A stretch of 64,000 bases of DNA, taken from assembly GCF_000177215.2 (NCBI RefSeq), contig NZ_CM001368.1:3417625-3481624 (forward strand). Direction: 5' to 3'. The DNA comes from Solidesulfovibrio carbinoliphilus subsp. oakridgensis (GTDB lineage Bacteria > Desulfobacterota > Desulfovibrionia > Desulfovibrionales > Desulfovibrionaceae). Made by a program: the position numbers and the translations under genes. The notes under the pieces are model-generated. The model had not been told where the DNA came from. It did not search any database and saw only the letters and a program-made list of their open reading frames with translations. Below are positions 39,060 through 50,125 of the stretch, piece after piece; the stretch's first letter is position 1; every line of letters starts with the position of its first letter.

Positions 39060-40046
39060 ATGAGGCCGTTCCTCTCCCTCCTGTTGCGCCTGGCCCTGGT
39101 CGGGTCGTGTCTGGCCTACGCCCTGTGGGGCGTGGACTTCTCCCGGCTTTGGGCGGATCTGGCCGGTTTTCCTCCCGTGGCCGTCGGCCTCTACGTCGCG
39201 CTGGTCCTGGCCGCGACCCTGGTGCCGGGCCTGCGGCTGCGGTTTCTCATGGCCGGCCGGGTCGGGGCCGTGACCGGCCTGCGGGCCTGCCTCATGGGGA
39301 TTGCGGTCAACAACGTGCTGCCGGCCCGGCTGGGGGAGATGGCCAAGGCCCTCTACCTGCGTCGGGAAGGGGGCGTGTCCCTGGGGCGGGCCCTGGAGGC
39401 GGTCTTCTGGGAGCGGTTTTTCGACCTGACCGCCCTTGTGGCCCTCGGCGTGGCCGTGGCCGCGCTTCTTGGCCGGGGGCTGGTCCTGTATCCGCTGCTG
39501 GCCGGGGTCGGGGGCGGCTGGGGGTTCCTGTTGCTGCTGCGGGTCCGGCCCCAGGCGGCCCACGCCGTGTTGCGGTGGCTGCCGGGCGAGCGGCTGCGCC
39601 TTTTCGCGGCCGAGATGCTGGGGCTTTTGGAAGCCAACCTGCGGGTCGGGTTCCTGGCCCGGCTCGGCCTGTGGACCCTGGCCGCCTGGGCCGGCTACGC
39701 CGCGCTCTACGCCGTCGGGCTTTGCCTCATGGCCGGCCTGCCGGCCGACCCGGCCCTGGTGCTGACGGTCTTTGCCGTGGCCACCCTGGGCTTCGCCCTG
39801 CCCGGGGTCCCCGGCGGCATGGGCGTCTACGAGGCTTCGGTGGTGCTGGCGCTCGGCTTTTTCGGCGTGGACCGGGAGCGGGCCTTTGCCGTGGGCCTGG
39901 CCATGCACCTCTTGCAGTACCTGCCCGTGACGGCCGCGGGCCTCCTCAGCCTGGCCGCCAGCGGCATGTCCGTGCGGGACCTGCGCGGCCAGGCCTCCCA
40001 AGCCTCGCAGGCGTCACCGGAATCCTCGGCGTCGCAGACCCTGTAA
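39060..40046 (+). CDS. Flippase-like membrane protein (lysylphosphatidylglycerol synthase TM/UPF0104 family)
   Basis: A 328-residue inner-membrane protein with about eight helices. Family marks: SLLLRLALVGSCLAYALWGV, LVPGLRLRFLMAG, the motif GIAVNNVLPARLGEMAKALY (N.xLP.R.GE), LEAVFWERFFDLTALVAL, and the late FALPGVPGGMGVYEASVVLA. These are the conserved points of the family that includes the MprF membrane half and many lipid- or glycolipid-export proteins. ATG 39060 is used; GTG 39051 in the same frame is possible, and neither has a good ribosome site. The C-terminus ends in a Ser/Gln/Ala repeat (QASQASQASPESSASQ). The exact lipid is unknown. Confidence 0.75.
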   Translation: MRPFLSLLLRLALVGSCLAYALWGVDFSRLWADLAGFPPVAVGLYVALVLAATLVPGLRLRFLMAGRVGAVTGLRACLMGIAVNNVLPARLGEMAKALYLRREGGVSLGRALEAVFWERFFDLTALVALGVAVAALLGRGLVLYPLLAGVGGGWGFLLLLRVRPQAAHAVLRWLPGERLRLFAAEMLGLLEANLRVGFLARLGLWTLAAWAGYAALYAVGLCLMAGLPADPALVLTVFAVATLGFALPGVPGGMGVYEASVVLALGFFGVDRERAFAVGLAMHLLQYLPVTAAGLLSLAASGMSVRDLRGQASQASQASPESSASQTL

Positions 40047-40062
40047 GGGGACGCAGGTCTCC

Positions 40063-40890
40063 TCAGGCCAGCTTCTCCCGGTGCCGGTCCAGGTGCCAGT
40101 GGTAGAAGATGTCGGCCAGTCCCGGGATCACATGGTCCGTGACGGTTTCCCACCGGATCTTGCCGGCCTTGGGGTCGAGGCTGCCGCCGGCCAGGAATTC
40201 CATGCCCACGGTCTCGTCCTGGCTGATGCGGTCCCGGGCGACGTGGCTGACCCGGGCCACCATCCAGAATTCGTTTGTGGCGGCCACCCGCGGTTCGTCG
40301 AACTGGAGATGGATGACCAGCCGTTGCCCCCGGGCCAGAAGCAGGTCCCGGTCCCGGACCAGGGCCGCGCGCAGGACGAGCCGCATGCCGCCGGCCGAGA
40401 TGTCGGCCAGCCGGGCCAGGCCGGCCTGGAAGTCACTGCCGCGCAGGGCCGGCGCGTCCAGGGCGAAGGTGGCGCCCTTGTCGTAGCGCCACAGAAAGGC
40501 CTTCTGGAGCCGGTCGAGGTCCGGCTCCACCCGCAGGCTCTTGCGCCGCTGGCCGAAGACCAGGGCCTCGGGCTCCCTGAGGCGCAGCCTGGCCTGGCCG
40601 GCCGGTCCGGTGGCGGCCCCCCGGATGCTGCTGTCAAAGGTGTAGAAGGTTTCCTCCAGCCCGTGGTCCCGCAGCACCAGCCGGAAAAAGCCGGTCACCG
40701 GCAGGCCCACCCAGTGGGGGCCGGCGGCCGCCTTGGCCGTGCTTTCGAGGAGAAGGCCCCGGGAAGAGGATTCCCGGATGGAGCAGTCGAGCTCCTTTAT
40801 GCCCGTGACGGTTTGGGGCAGCGACAGAAAGCAGCGGGAACGCTGGGATATCGCTTCTTCCATGAGACGACGGGAAGTTTTGGCGGTCAT
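40063..40890 (-). CDS. PilZ domain protein (YcgR-like)
   Basis: A 275-residue cytoplasmic protein. The N-terminal half (about 20-110) resembles the YcgR-N flagellar-brake domain (SLPQTVTGIKELDCSIRESS, TGFFRLVLRDHGLEETFYTF). The C-terminal half is PilZ: RRKSLRVEP supplies the RxxxR motif and LADISAGGMRLVLR the D/NxSxxG motif, the two c-di-GMP-binding elements. Binding of c-di-GMP is therefore expected, with an effect on motility or another output. ATG 40890 is selected; the upstream residues to 40905 are possible. It is convergent with the flippase-like gene and divergent from the SGNH gene. Confidence 0.8.
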   Translation of the reverse strand: MTAKTSRRLMEEAISQRSRCFLSLPQTVTGIKELDCSIRESSSRGLLLESTAKAAAGPHWVGLPVTGFFRLVLRDHGLEETFYTFDSSIRGAATGPAGQARLRLREPEALVFGQRRKSLRVEPDLDRLQKAFLWRYDKGATFALDAPALRGSDFQAGLARLADISAGGMRLVLRAALVRDRDLLLARGQRLVIHLQFDEPRVAATNEFWMVARVSHVARDRISQDETVGMEFLAGGSLDPKAGKIRWETVTDHVIPGLADIFYHWHLDRHREKLA

Positions 40891-40988
40891 GGGCGCTCGC
40901 GGCAACGCGGCCAGTTCTCCGACGCGGCGTGGTCGGGGGAGGGGTACGGCGGGTTGCGGATTTGGCGGTTACTACTTCTTCATACTGC

Positions 40989-41026
40989 ATCAGAATTCAG
41001 AAAAGCGGGATTTTGTCAATTCTGAT
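40989..41026. promoter_or_regulatory. Interrupted inverted repeat in divergent intergenic region
   Basis: Perfect 9-base arms ATCAGAATT (40989-40997) and AATTCTGAT (41018-41026), 20 bases apart, in an AT-rich patch between the divergent PilZ and SGNH genes. This could be an operator for a dimeric regulator. No known consensus matches. Confidence 0.4.
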
Positions 41027-41178
41027 CTGAAAAAAGATTGTTTTTTGCGCGCACGGTCCTTTTTCCCCGGCAACGGGGGAGGGCGGAGAAGTCTTTTCAA
41101 TGCCCGCGGGGCATGCTATCCCGCCCCCCGTGTTCGCCCAGCCGGGCGAGGGAATGTTTGTGCAAGGAGAGGGGAGAA

Positions 41179-41820
41179 ATGGTGTCGGCATGGTTGCGCA
41201 TGGGCGTCGTTTTGACGGCCCTGCTGTTTTTCGGTTCGGTCGAGGCCTTGGCCAAGACGGTTTTTCTGGGGGGCAGCCAGACGGCTGGCTGGAAGTATTC
41301 CGGGGATTTCAAGGACGTGGTCAACAAGGCGACGGTCAGCAACACCACCTCGAAGATTTTGAAGGGCCTTGGCCCGGTGGTCGCGCTCAAGCCCGAGAAG
41401 GTCTTCATCCTTGAAGGCGTAAACGAGCTGTGGAGCGCCAACGCCAGCATCCTGACGCGCTACCGGGAGATCCTGCGCCGCATCCACCAGGGGTCGCCAA
41501 AGACGCTCATCTTTGTGCAAAGCGTCCTGCCCGTGGTCAACCGGCCCGATCTTTCCAACGAAAAGATCACGGAACTCAACGCCGGCCTCAAGGCCCTGTG
41601 CGCCGAGGTCCAAAACTGCATCTATATCGATCTGTTCAGCCACTTCGCCGTGAACGGGGCCTTAAACGAGAGCCTGACCACGGACGGCGTGCACCTGCGG
41701 CCCGACGGCTACAAGCTGTGGCACGCCCTGATCGAGAAATACGTGGCCCTGCCAAACGACCAGCTCACCCGGCCCGAAACCCTGGCCGGACTCGGCGCGG
41801 CGGCCCCGGCCACCAACTGA
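41179..41820 (+). CDS. Exported SGNH-hydrolase-like protein
   Basis: A 213-residue protein with a signal peptide (LRMGVVLTALLFFGSVEALA). The mature part follows the SGNH/GDSL order: block I FLGGSQTAGW (Ser kept, the usual Asp replaced by Gly), block III LEGVNELWSANAS (N-E), and block V TTDGVHLRPDGYKLW (Asp-x-x-His). It could deacylate or deacetylate a cell-envelope glycan or lipid. AGGAGAGGGGAG precedes ATG 41179. An intrinsic terminator follows the stop. It is monocistronic, divergent from the PilZ gene. Confidence 0.75.
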   Translation: MVSAWLRMGVVLTALLFFGSVEALAKTVFLGGSQTAGWKYSGDFKDVVNKATVSNTTSKILKGLGPVVALKPEKVFILEGVNELWSANASILTRYREILRRIHQGSPKTLIFVQSVLPVVNRPDLSNEKITELNAGLKALCAEVQNCIYIDLFSHFAVNGALNESLTTDGVHLRPDGYKLWHALIEKYVALPNDQLTRPETLAGLGAAAPATN

Positions 41821-41841
41821 GGCCGGGAGCAGGCGAGCGAT

Positions 41842-41868
41842 AGGCGGGTCCGACCCGCCTTTTTTTTT
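41842..41868 (+). terminator. Intrinsic terminator after the SGNH gene
   Basis: Stem AGGCGGGT (41842-41849) / ACCCGCCT (41853-41860) with a CCG loop, followed by a run of T to 41868. Confidence 0.85.
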
Positions 41869-41980
41869 GCGTCCCGGCCGGGCGGCGGCCGGAAGGCGGG
41901 CCTTGACAGGCCGGGACGCGATGGTCATGCACAAGACCACGGCAGGCCGTGGCGAAACGGCGCGGCAACGGAGGCAGGCG

Positions 41981-43399
41981 GTGGGCAACGTCCTTATCAT
42001 CGACGACGACCAGACCATACGGGACGCCCTGGCCCGGGTGGTGAGCCGGCTTGGCCACAGGCCGGACATGGCCGCCACCCTGGCCGAAGGGTTGCGCCTG
42101 GCCGGCGGCTCGGATGTGGACGTGGTCTTTCTCGACGTGCGCATGCCCGACGGCAACGGCCTGGACGCCATAAGCGACATCCGGCGCGCGCCCTCGACCC
42201 CGGAAGTCATCGTGCTGACCGGCTGGGGCGATCCGGACGGGGCGGAGCGGGCCATGCGGCAGGGGGCCTGGGACTACATCGAGAAGCCGCCGACCGTGAA
42301 GACCATGACCGCCCAGCTGGTCAGCGCCATGGACCACCGCAGCCGGGGCCGGGGGGCGGCCCGCACGGCAGAATCGTTCCGGTTTCTCGGCATCGCCGGC
42401 GGCAATCCCAAGCGGGAGCAGTGCCTGGAACAGGCGGCCAAGGCCGCGGCCAGCGATGTCAACGTGCTCCTGACCGGCCCGACCGGGGCCGGCAAGGAGC
42501 TTTTCGCCCGGGCCATCCACGGCAACAGCCCCCGCCGGGACGGGCCCTTTGTCGTGGTCGACTGCGCCGCCCTGCCGGCCGGCATCGTGGAAAGCGTGCT
42601 TTTCGGGTCGGAAAAGGGGGTCTACACCGGCGCGGACCGGCGCCGGGAGGGGCTGCTGCTGCGGGCCCACGAGGGCACGCTTTTTCTCGACGAGGTGGCG
42701 GAGATGCCGCTGTCGGTGCAAAAGGCCTTTTTGCGGGTGCTCCAGGAGCGGCGGGTCCGGCCCCTTGGCGGCCTGGAGGAGGCGGCCTGCCACTTCCGGC
42801 TGGTGGCCGCCACCAACCAGGATCTGGCCGCCATGGCCGGGCAGGGGCTTTTCCGGGAAGACCTGCTTTTCCGCCTGCAGGGGGTCGGCATCGAACTGCC
42901 GCCCCTGGCCGGGCATCCCGAGGACATTCTCGATTTCGCCGCCCATTTCGCGGGCGACGCGGCCGCGCGGCTGGGGACGCCGGCCCGGCCCTTTTCCGAG
43001 GAATTTTCCCGGGCACTGCTCGCCTATTCCTGGCCCGGCAACGTGCGGGAACTGAAAAACACCCTGGAAGGGGCCTTGGCCCTGGCCGCCGGGGGCACGG
43101 TCCTCCTGCCGGTCCACCTGCCGCTCCATATCCGGGTCTGTGCCGCCCGCAACCGGGTCACGGGGCGCCTGGCCGCAGCGGCCGAGGCGGACGGGGCCGG
43201 GCTGCCGTCGGCCGTGTTGGCCGACGCCCCCCTGCCGCGCTTTCGGGACTACCGCGACAGCCGGGAGGCCGATTACCTGCGCGTCCTGTCCACGCGTTTC
43301 GGCGGGGATATCGGCCGGATGCTCGACGTGTCGGGCCTGTCGCGCTCGAGGCTTTACGCCCTGCTCAAGAAGCATGGCATCCCGGCCGTCCGTTCCTGA
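41981..43399 (+). CDS. NtrC-family sigma-54-dependent response regulator
   Basis: A 472-residue activator. Receiver: LIIDDDQ, phosphoacceptor Asp52 in FLDVRMPD, EKPP lysine. AAA+ domain: Walker A TGPTGAGKEL (Lys172), Walker B TLFLDEV, arginine-finger region RVLQERRVRPLGG, and WPGNVRELKN. The sigma-54 contact loop reads GVYTGA in place of GAFTGA. A Fis-type helix-turn-helix ends the protein (GGDIGRMLDVSGLSRSRLYA). GTG 41981 is chosen because GGAGG lies six bases before it and the receiver begins right after; ATG 41921 and 41867 in the same frame are alternatives. No kinase gene is adjacent, so the partner is unknown. Confidence 0.85.
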   Translation: MGNVLIIDDDQTIRDALARVVSRLGHRPDMAATLAEGLRLAGGSDVDVVFLDVRMPDGNGLDAISDIRRAPSTPEVIVLTGWGDPDGAERAMRQGAWDYIEKPPTVKTMTAQLVSAMDHRSRGRGAARTAESFRFLGIAGGNPKREQCLEQAAKAAASDVNVLLTGPTGAGKELFARAIHGNSPRRDGPFVVVDCAALPAGIVESVLFGSEKGVYTGADRRREGLLLRAHEGTLFLDEVAEMPLSVQKAFLRVLQERRVRPLGGLEEAACHFRLVAATNQDLAAMAGQGLFREDLLFRLQGVGIELPPLAGHPEDILDFAAHFAGDAAARLGTPARPFSEEFSRALLAYSWPGNVRELKNTLEGALALAAGGTVLLPVHLPLHIRVCAARNRVTGRLAAAAEADGAGLPSAVLADAPLPRFRDYRDSREADYLRVLSTRFGGDIGRMLDVSGLSRSRLYALLKKHGIPAVRS

Positions 43400-43542
43400 C
43401 CGCCCGGACGCGCGGCCAGGCCTTCGGGATTTTCGCCCGTCCGGTAAAGATCGCCGTCCCGGGGACCGAAAAGAAGGCTACGGAGGGGCGGGCCCGACCG
43501 GCATGGGGCCGGGCGCGGCCGTAACGCCCCCGTGGCGGTCCG

Positions 43543-43869
43543 GTGAAATATCTGGTGATCCTGATCGGCGTTATCGGCCTTGTGACCTACATCTTCGTGG
43601 GCGGGCCGAAGAAGGCCTTAAGCGGAGACGAGCCGGGGTTCAGCCGGGCCCAGCAAGTGGCCGACCGCATCGCCGATCTCGAACACCGGCGTCGGGACAT
43701 GCTCGTGCGGGCCTATGGGCGGATGGGGAGCTACACGCCCGTGGCCAGCCTGTCCCGGAAAGGCGCCTATGCCGCCGGCTACCGGGAAGGGTTCGGCCAG
43801 GGCTATTTCGAAGGCAGCTTCCTGGCCGGCCGCACCGGCCCCAACCCCCTGTTCTTCCCCATCCCCTGA
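43543..43869 (+). CDS. Small membrane-anchored hypothetical protein (108 aa)
   Basis: Read from GTG 43543. One N-terminal hydrophobic segment (YLVILIGVIGLVTYIFVGG) anchors a soluble tail with a helix (FSRAQQVADRIADLEHRRRD) and a Gly/Tyr/Phe-rich region (YAAGYREGFGQGYFEGSF). No known family. The ribosome site is weak (GGCGG). It stands alone between the NtrC-type gene and a composite repeat, so it is less certain than neighbours. Confidence 0.5.
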   Translation: MKYLVILIGVIGLVTYIFVGGPKKALSGDEPGFSRAQQVADRIADLEHRRRDMLVRAYGRMGSYTPVASLSRKGAYAAGYREGFGQGYFEGSFLAGRTGPNPLFFPIP

Positions 43870-43930
43870 TACGCTTTTCCCCTTCCGAATATCCCCGGCC
43901 CGTTTCATGCGAACCGACGCCTTGCCGCGC

Positions 43931-44013
43931 CCCCGTTCGGGGGGGCCGGGGGGGATGATCCCCCCCGGCGGAGAGGTCCAGGAGAGGCAGAGCCTCTCCT
44001 GGCCGCCGGAGGC
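43931..44013 (-). repeat. GC-rich composite intergenic repeat, copy 8
   Basis: On the minus strand it begins eight bases after the transglycosylase stop: GCCTCCGGCGGCC, hairpin CCAGGAGAGG..CCTCTCCTGG, CCTCTCCGCC, the palindromic core GGGGGGGATCATCCCCCCC and GGCCCCCC. Almost identical to copies 1 and 2. Confidence 0.85.
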
Positions 44014-44020
44014 GCCTTGC

Positions 44021-44971
44021 CTATCTCCCCCCCAGTCTGGCCTTGATGCGGTCGGCCACGGCCATGACGCCGAGGACGTAGAGGTCGCTGTGGTTGTAGG
44101 CGTAAACCACCTTGGCGGTTTCGGCCTCGGTCATGTCGGGCCGGTACCCGTGGCCGCGCAGGTAGCTGGCCACGCTGACGATGGCGTCGCAGGGGGCGAA
44201 AAGGTCCACCACGCCGTCGCCGTCGGCGTCGATGCCGTAGGTCAGGGCGTTTGTGGGCATGAACTGGCAGATGCCGATGGCGCCGTAGATGGAGCCGGGG
44301 ATGGTTCGGGGGGCCTTGCCGGTGGCGGTGGCGTAGCGCAGGAGGGCGAGAAGCTCCCGGTAGGCCCACTCGGCCCGGTCCCTGGCCGCGTTGGCGGCAA
44401 AGGCCCGGCGGTCCGGATCGCCTTGCAGGGTCTTCATGGATGGGGCGATGGCGTCGATGTCGGAGCTTCGGGCCAGACTGGCCAGGACGCTTACGGCGTC
44501 GCGGTCGCCGAGATAGGAACCGAGCTTGGTCTCGACCACCAGGAAGGCGGCCACCAGTTCCGGCGGCGGGCCGAACTCGCGCCTGGCCCGGTCGAAGGCG
44601 GCCTGGTTGGCCCGGATGAAGGCCACGGCCCCGTCGATGACGGCCGGGACCAAAAAATGCCGGTAGTTGCTCTGGGCCAGGGTCTTGGGGCTCGGCTTGG
44701 GTTTGGGCTCGAACTCCTTTTTGACCATGGCGTCGACCTTGCGGGCCATGATGGACGGGTCGTAGGCCACGGCGTTGCCGGCGAAAAGCCGGGTAAGGGC
44801 CGTCCGGTCCAGGCCGTCGGCGGCCAGCCGGTCGAGCAGCGGCCGCCAGCCCGGATCGCCGGACACGGCGGCCTCGGCGGCCAGGGCCACGGCCGGGCCA
44901 GGGCCGGACAGGGCCAGGAGGAGCCAGAGCAGGGAGAGGAAGAGCCGGGAGAAGGATCGCTTGGGTGTCAT
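44021..44971 (-). CDS. Lytic murein transglycosylase, MltB family
   Basis: A 316-residue exported enzyme that cleaves peptidoglycan glycan strands. A signal peptide is present (LFLSLLWLLLALSGPGPAVA). The catalytic Glu147 lies in VVETKLGSYLG, within the family's GVPPELVVAIxxVET context (FGPPPELVAAFLVVE). The EF-hand-like loop YGIDADGDGVVDLFAPCDA and the closing PPxYGIGICQFMP-type segment (IYGAIGICQFMPTN) are also typical of Slt35/MltB. ATG 44971 begins just before the signal helix. No lipobox is evident, so it may be periplasmic and soluble. It is followed by a composite repeat and is upstream of no co-oriented gene at short range. Confidence 0.88.
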   Translation of the reverse strand: MTPKRSFSRLFLSLLWLLLALSGPGPAVALAAEAAVSGDPGWRPLLDRLAADGLDRTALTRLFAGNAVAYDPSIMARKVDAMVKKEFEPKPKPSPKTLAQSNYRHFLVPAVIDGAVAFIRANQAAFDRARREFGPPPELVAAFLVVETKLGSYLGDRDAVSVLASLARSSDIDAIAPSMKTLQGDPDRRAFAANAARDRAEWAYRELLALLRYATATGKAPRTIPGSIYGAIGICQFMPTNALTYGIDADGDGVVDLFAPCDAIVSVASYLRGHGYRPDMTEAETAKVVYAYNHSDLYVLGVMAVADRIKARLGGR

Positions 44972-45086
44972 GCCCGTCTGGTACCGCTGCGGCCCGAGGC
45001 TGGCAAGCGCCAAGCGGGGCCGGGACCGGCGGGCGCCTTCCCGCCGGGCGGGAGACCCGGCCGGGGGAGAGGCGGAGGCTTCGGCC

Positions 45087-46046
45087 CTAGGCCAGGCGGG
45101 CCTGCTCGATGTTGTCGAGAAACCACCGGTAGGTGCCGGCCAGGCCGTCGGCCAGGGAGATGGTCGGGGCCCAGCCGAGCGAGGTCAGGCGGCCGATGTC
45201 CAGGGCCTTTCGCGGCGTGCCGTCGGGCTTGGCGGCGTCGAAGACGATGCGGCCGGAAAATCCCGTCACCCGGGCCATCCGTTCGGCCAGCTCCCGGATG
45301 GTCACTTCCTCGCCCGAGCCGATGTTGATGATCTCCTCGTCGTCGTAGCGCTCGTAGCAGGCGACCGCCGCCCCGGCCATGTCGTCGACGTGCAAAAATT
45401 CCCGGCGGGCGTTGCCCGTGCCCCAGACCGTGACCGTGTCCGCGCCGGCGAGCCTGGCCTCGTGGAAGCGGCGCATGAGCCCGGGGATGACGTGGGAATT
45501 TACGGGCGTGAAATTGTCGCCCGGGCCGTAGAGGTTGGTCGGCATGAGGCTTATGGCCGAAAACCCGTATTGGCGGCGGTAGGCCTGGCACATCTTGATG
45601 CCCGCGATCTTGGCGATGGCGTACCACTGGTTTGTGGCTTCCAGCGGGCCGGTGAGCAAGCTCTCCTCGCGCATGGGCTGGGGGGCCAGGCGCGGATAGA
45701 TGCACGAGGAGCCGAGGAAGACCAGCCGTTTGGCGCCGCTCTGGTAGGCCGCGTCGATGACGTTGGTCTGGATCAGCAGGTTGTCGCGGATGAAATCGGC
45801 CGGATAGGTGTCGTTGGCGTGGATGCCGCCGACCTTGGCCGCGGCCAGGAACACGGCGGCCGGGCGGGCGGCCGCGAAAAAGGCGCGCACGGCCGTCTGG
45901 TCGGTCAGGTCCAGCTCGGCGTGGGTCCGGGTCAGGACCTCGGCGCCCCGGGCGGCCAGGGCCCGGACGATGGCCGCGCCAACCAGTCCCCGGTGTCCGG
46001 CGACGTAAACGGGGCCGCCGGGGAGGGCGGCTTGGGTGCTCTTCAT
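45087..46046 (-). CDS. fcl: GDP-L-fucose synthase
   Basis: Converts GDP-4-keto-6-deoxymannose to GDP-L-fucose by epimerisation and NADPH reduction, for surface polysaccharide synthesis. The 319-residue SDR-family protein shows the GxxGxxG loop ([11 protein letters not shown]), the Ser in FLGSSCIYP (about 113-114), the Tyr142/Lys146 pair in YAIAKIAG and family phrases such as [30 protein letters not shown] and [17 protein letters not shown] precedes ATG 46046. There is no neighbouring GDP-mannose dehydratase; that gene must be elsewhere. A divergent promoter region of 180 bases separates it from the DUF2892-like gene. Confidence 0.95.
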   Translation of the reverse strand: MKSTQAALPGGPVYVAGHRGLVGAAIVRALAARGAEVLTRTHAELDLTDQTAVRAFFAAARPAAVFLAAAKVGGIHANDTYPADFIRDNLLIQTNVIDAAYQSGAKRLVFLGSSCIYPRLAPQPMREESLLTGPLEATNQWYAIAKIAGIKMCQAYRRQYGFSAISLMPTNLYGPGDNFTPVNSHVIPGLMRRFHEARLAGADTVTVWGTGNARREFLHVDDMAGAAVACYERYDDEEIINIGSGEEVTIRELAERMARVTGFSGRIVFDAAKPDGTPRKALDIGRLTSLGWAPTISLADGLAGTYRWFLDNIEQARLA

Positions 46047-46227
46047 GAGGGCTTCCCCTAGCACGCAACCGCCCGGAAGCCTAGTGCCGCGTGACCTCTC
46101 TGCCCTGGTCCCGTGGATTTCCGGGCGCCCGGGCGCATTGGCCGTTGACATCCCGTCTTCCGGTCGTGCTAGAGGTGGGAGGGTGGGGCCTTTTCCCGCC
46201 CACGCTCCAGCCAAGGAGGATGCGATC

Positions 46228-46701
46228 ATGCTGGCGAAAACGTTCAGGCGAGTCGAGGACCATACGCCGCCGTGGATCAACCGGGCCATCCGGCGGCAGA
46301 CCGAGCGCAACATCGAGCGGTACCGGCGGGCCGGGCCCATGGCCATCACCCGGCGGCTCGAGGAGTTGGAAGGCGAGTGGGACATCGAGCGGGTGCTTGA
46401 GACCAACGCGTCGAGCCTGGTCCTGCTCGGGCTCGGGTTCGGGTCCTGCGTCAACAAGCGGTGGCTGCTTTTGCCGACGGTGGTGGCCGGCTTTTTGCTC
46501 CAGCACGCCCTCCAGGGCTGGTGCCCGCCGATCGGGCTGCTGCGCCGGCTCGGCGTCCGCACCGCGGCCGAGATCGGCTACGAGGCGGCGGCGTTGCGGG
46601 CCCTGCGCGGCGATTTCGACTATCTGGGCGGGGAGGAGGGGGACGTTTGCGGGGAGCCGCTGGAAGACGACGACGCCTCGCTTTGCTGCGAACCGCGGTA
46701 G
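46228..46701 (+). CDS. DUF2892-like membrane protein
   Basis: A 157-residue protein with a charged N-terminus ([20 protein letters not shown]) and two close membrane helices ([31 protein letters not shown]) followed by [19 protein letters not shown]. The 'two helices then CP..LL..LG..T' ending is like the DUF2892/YgaP membrane part. The acidic C-terminus ([16 protein letters not shown]) has a cysteine pair. AAGGAGGATGCGATC lies before ATG 46228. Function unknown; some relatives are attached to rhodanese domains, absent here. Confidence 0.65.
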   Translation: MLAKTFRRVEDHTPPWINRAIRRQTERNIERYRRAGPMAITRRLEELEGEWDIERVLETNASSLVLLGLGFGSCVNKRWLLLPTVVAGFLLQHALQGWCPPIGLLRRLGVRTAAEIGYEAAALRALRGDFDYLGGEEGDVCGEPLEDDDASLCCEPR

Positions 46702-46756
46702 AAGGCCGGCCTAAAGGCCCGGTGCCGCCGGAGGCCGTCTTGCGGCCGGGCGGCGG

Positions 46757-47119
46757 TCAGGCCGGCGGCCGGCCGTCCGGCAGCAGGGGCGCGAGGGCCG
46801 TCCCGAGGGTGCGGCCGGCGGCCCGGGCCGGGTCCAGGTCGCCGCGCCGGGCCTTGGCAAAGGCCTCTTCGGCCAGGGCGGCCAGATCGGGCAGGCCGAG
46901 GTTCAGCAGGTTGCCCTTGAGGCCGTGGGCCGCCTCGGCGCAGGCGCCGGCGTCGCCTGCGCCCGCGGCCTTCTCCAGCCGGGCCAGGGCCTGGCCGAGC
47001 ACCTCGGCGGCCACGGCCAGGGCCTGGGCGGCCTCGTCCGGGGTCAGGAAGTGGGCGTCCTGCAGGAAGGCCATGACCCGGCCCAGGGTCTTGCCGTTTT
47101 GGGGATCTTGCGGACGCAT
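46757..47119 (-). CDS. Hpt phosphotransfer protein
   Basis: A 120-residue four-helix-bundle protein with the histidine phosphotransfer motif EAAHGLKGNLLNLGL (His65). It begins 11 bases after the stop of the hybrid kinase, so the two form a His-Asp-His relay: kinase His301, receiver Asp602, then this His65, and on to an unknown regulator. No ribosome site is obvious before ATG 47119 (GCGGGACCTTC..), which suits translational coupling. The last helix is Ala/Arg-rich (KARRGDLDPARAAGRTL). Confidence 0.85.
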   Translation of the reverse strand: MRPQDPQNGKTLGRVMAFLQDAHFLTPDEAAQALAVAAEVLGQALARLEKAAGAGDAGACAEAAHGLKGNLLNLGLPDLAALAEEAFAKARRGDLDPARAAGRTLGTALAPLLPDGRPPA

Positions 47120-47130
47120 GGGCGGGACCT

Positions 47131-49161
<2,031 letters not shown>

Positions 49162-49798
49162 CCAGACGCTCCTTGTAAGGCGGATGGCCGAAAAAGGCCG
49201 AGCCGGACACCAGCACGTCGGCCCCGGCCGCGACCAGGGCGGCGGTGTTGCCCGGGGTCACGCCGCCGTCCACCTGGATGCGGAAGGAAAGGCCCCGCTC
49301 CCGGCGCATGGCCGAGAGGGTCCGGACCTTCTCCAGGCAGAAGGGAAGAAACGACTGGCCGCCGAACCCGGGGTTGACGGTCATGATGAGGACCATGTCG
49401 AGCTCGGGCAGGAGGTATTCCACGGCCGAAAGGTGGGTGGCCGGATTGAGCGCCACGGCCGGGGCCGCGCCCAGGCGCCGGATTTCGGCCACCGTGCGCT
49501 CCAGGTGGACGGTGGCCTCGGCGTGGACGCAGATGAGGTCGGCCCCGGCGTCGCGAAAGGCCGCAAGATACCGTTCCGGCCGCTCGATCATGAGGTGGGT
49601 GTCGAAATAAAGGGAGCTGACGCGGCGCAGGGCGGCGATGACCGGCGGGCCGAAGGTGATGTTGGGCACAAAAAGCCCGTCCATGACGTCCAGGTGGGCC
49701 CAGGTGAGGCCGGCGGCCGCGAGCGCGGCCAGTTCGTCGGCCAGGCGGCTGAAGTCCGCGGATAAAAGCGACGGCGAAAGGATAAACGGTGCGGTCAT

Positions 49799-50125
49799 GA
49801 CGGCTCCGGCGGCGGGAATCAGGGGGGCGAGCCTTCCCCTTCGCCGCTTCCATACAACGATAGTCCGGCCGATGCCCCGGGTCAAGGCGGCGCTCCCGTT
49901 CCGTGGCCGGTCGGCTTTGCGCCGCTTGCCATTTCCGGGCAAAGGGGCATTGTGACATTGTGCCGGCCCAAGGAGCCTGCGCAGCGGCGGGAACGCCGCA
50001 GGCCGAGGCGTCACGCGTTTTCCGTGGCCCCGTCACCGAACCGTAACGGGCCAAACCTACCTTCCGCCCGTGACCAGGGACATTTCGCGCCAATCATGGC
50101 GCGACAACCATTGAGGAGGGTTTCC
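49799..50125. other. Divergent intergenic region between rpe and pstS
   Basis: A 327-base non-coding region. The rpe-proximal part holds no motif I can name. The pstS-proximal part holds a pair of direct repeats resembling a Pho box (50030-50047) and the pstS ribosome site GAGGAGGG. No open frame with a credible start was accepted here. Confidence 0.5.
50030..50047 (+). promoter_or_regulatory. Candidate Pho box upstream of pstS
   Basis: Two direct repeats, CCGTCAC (50030-50036) and CCGTAAC (50041-50047), start 11 bases apart, the spacing of PhoB-binding repeats (E. coli consensus CTGTCAT). They lie 79 bases before the pstS start. Two repeats in GC-rich DNA could occur by chance. Confidence 0.4.

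Noticed and set aside
49886-50125. Open frames crossing the rpe-pstS gap on both strands
   Set aside because: None has a ribosome site or a protein-like composition, and they overlap the candidate Pho box and pstS leader.
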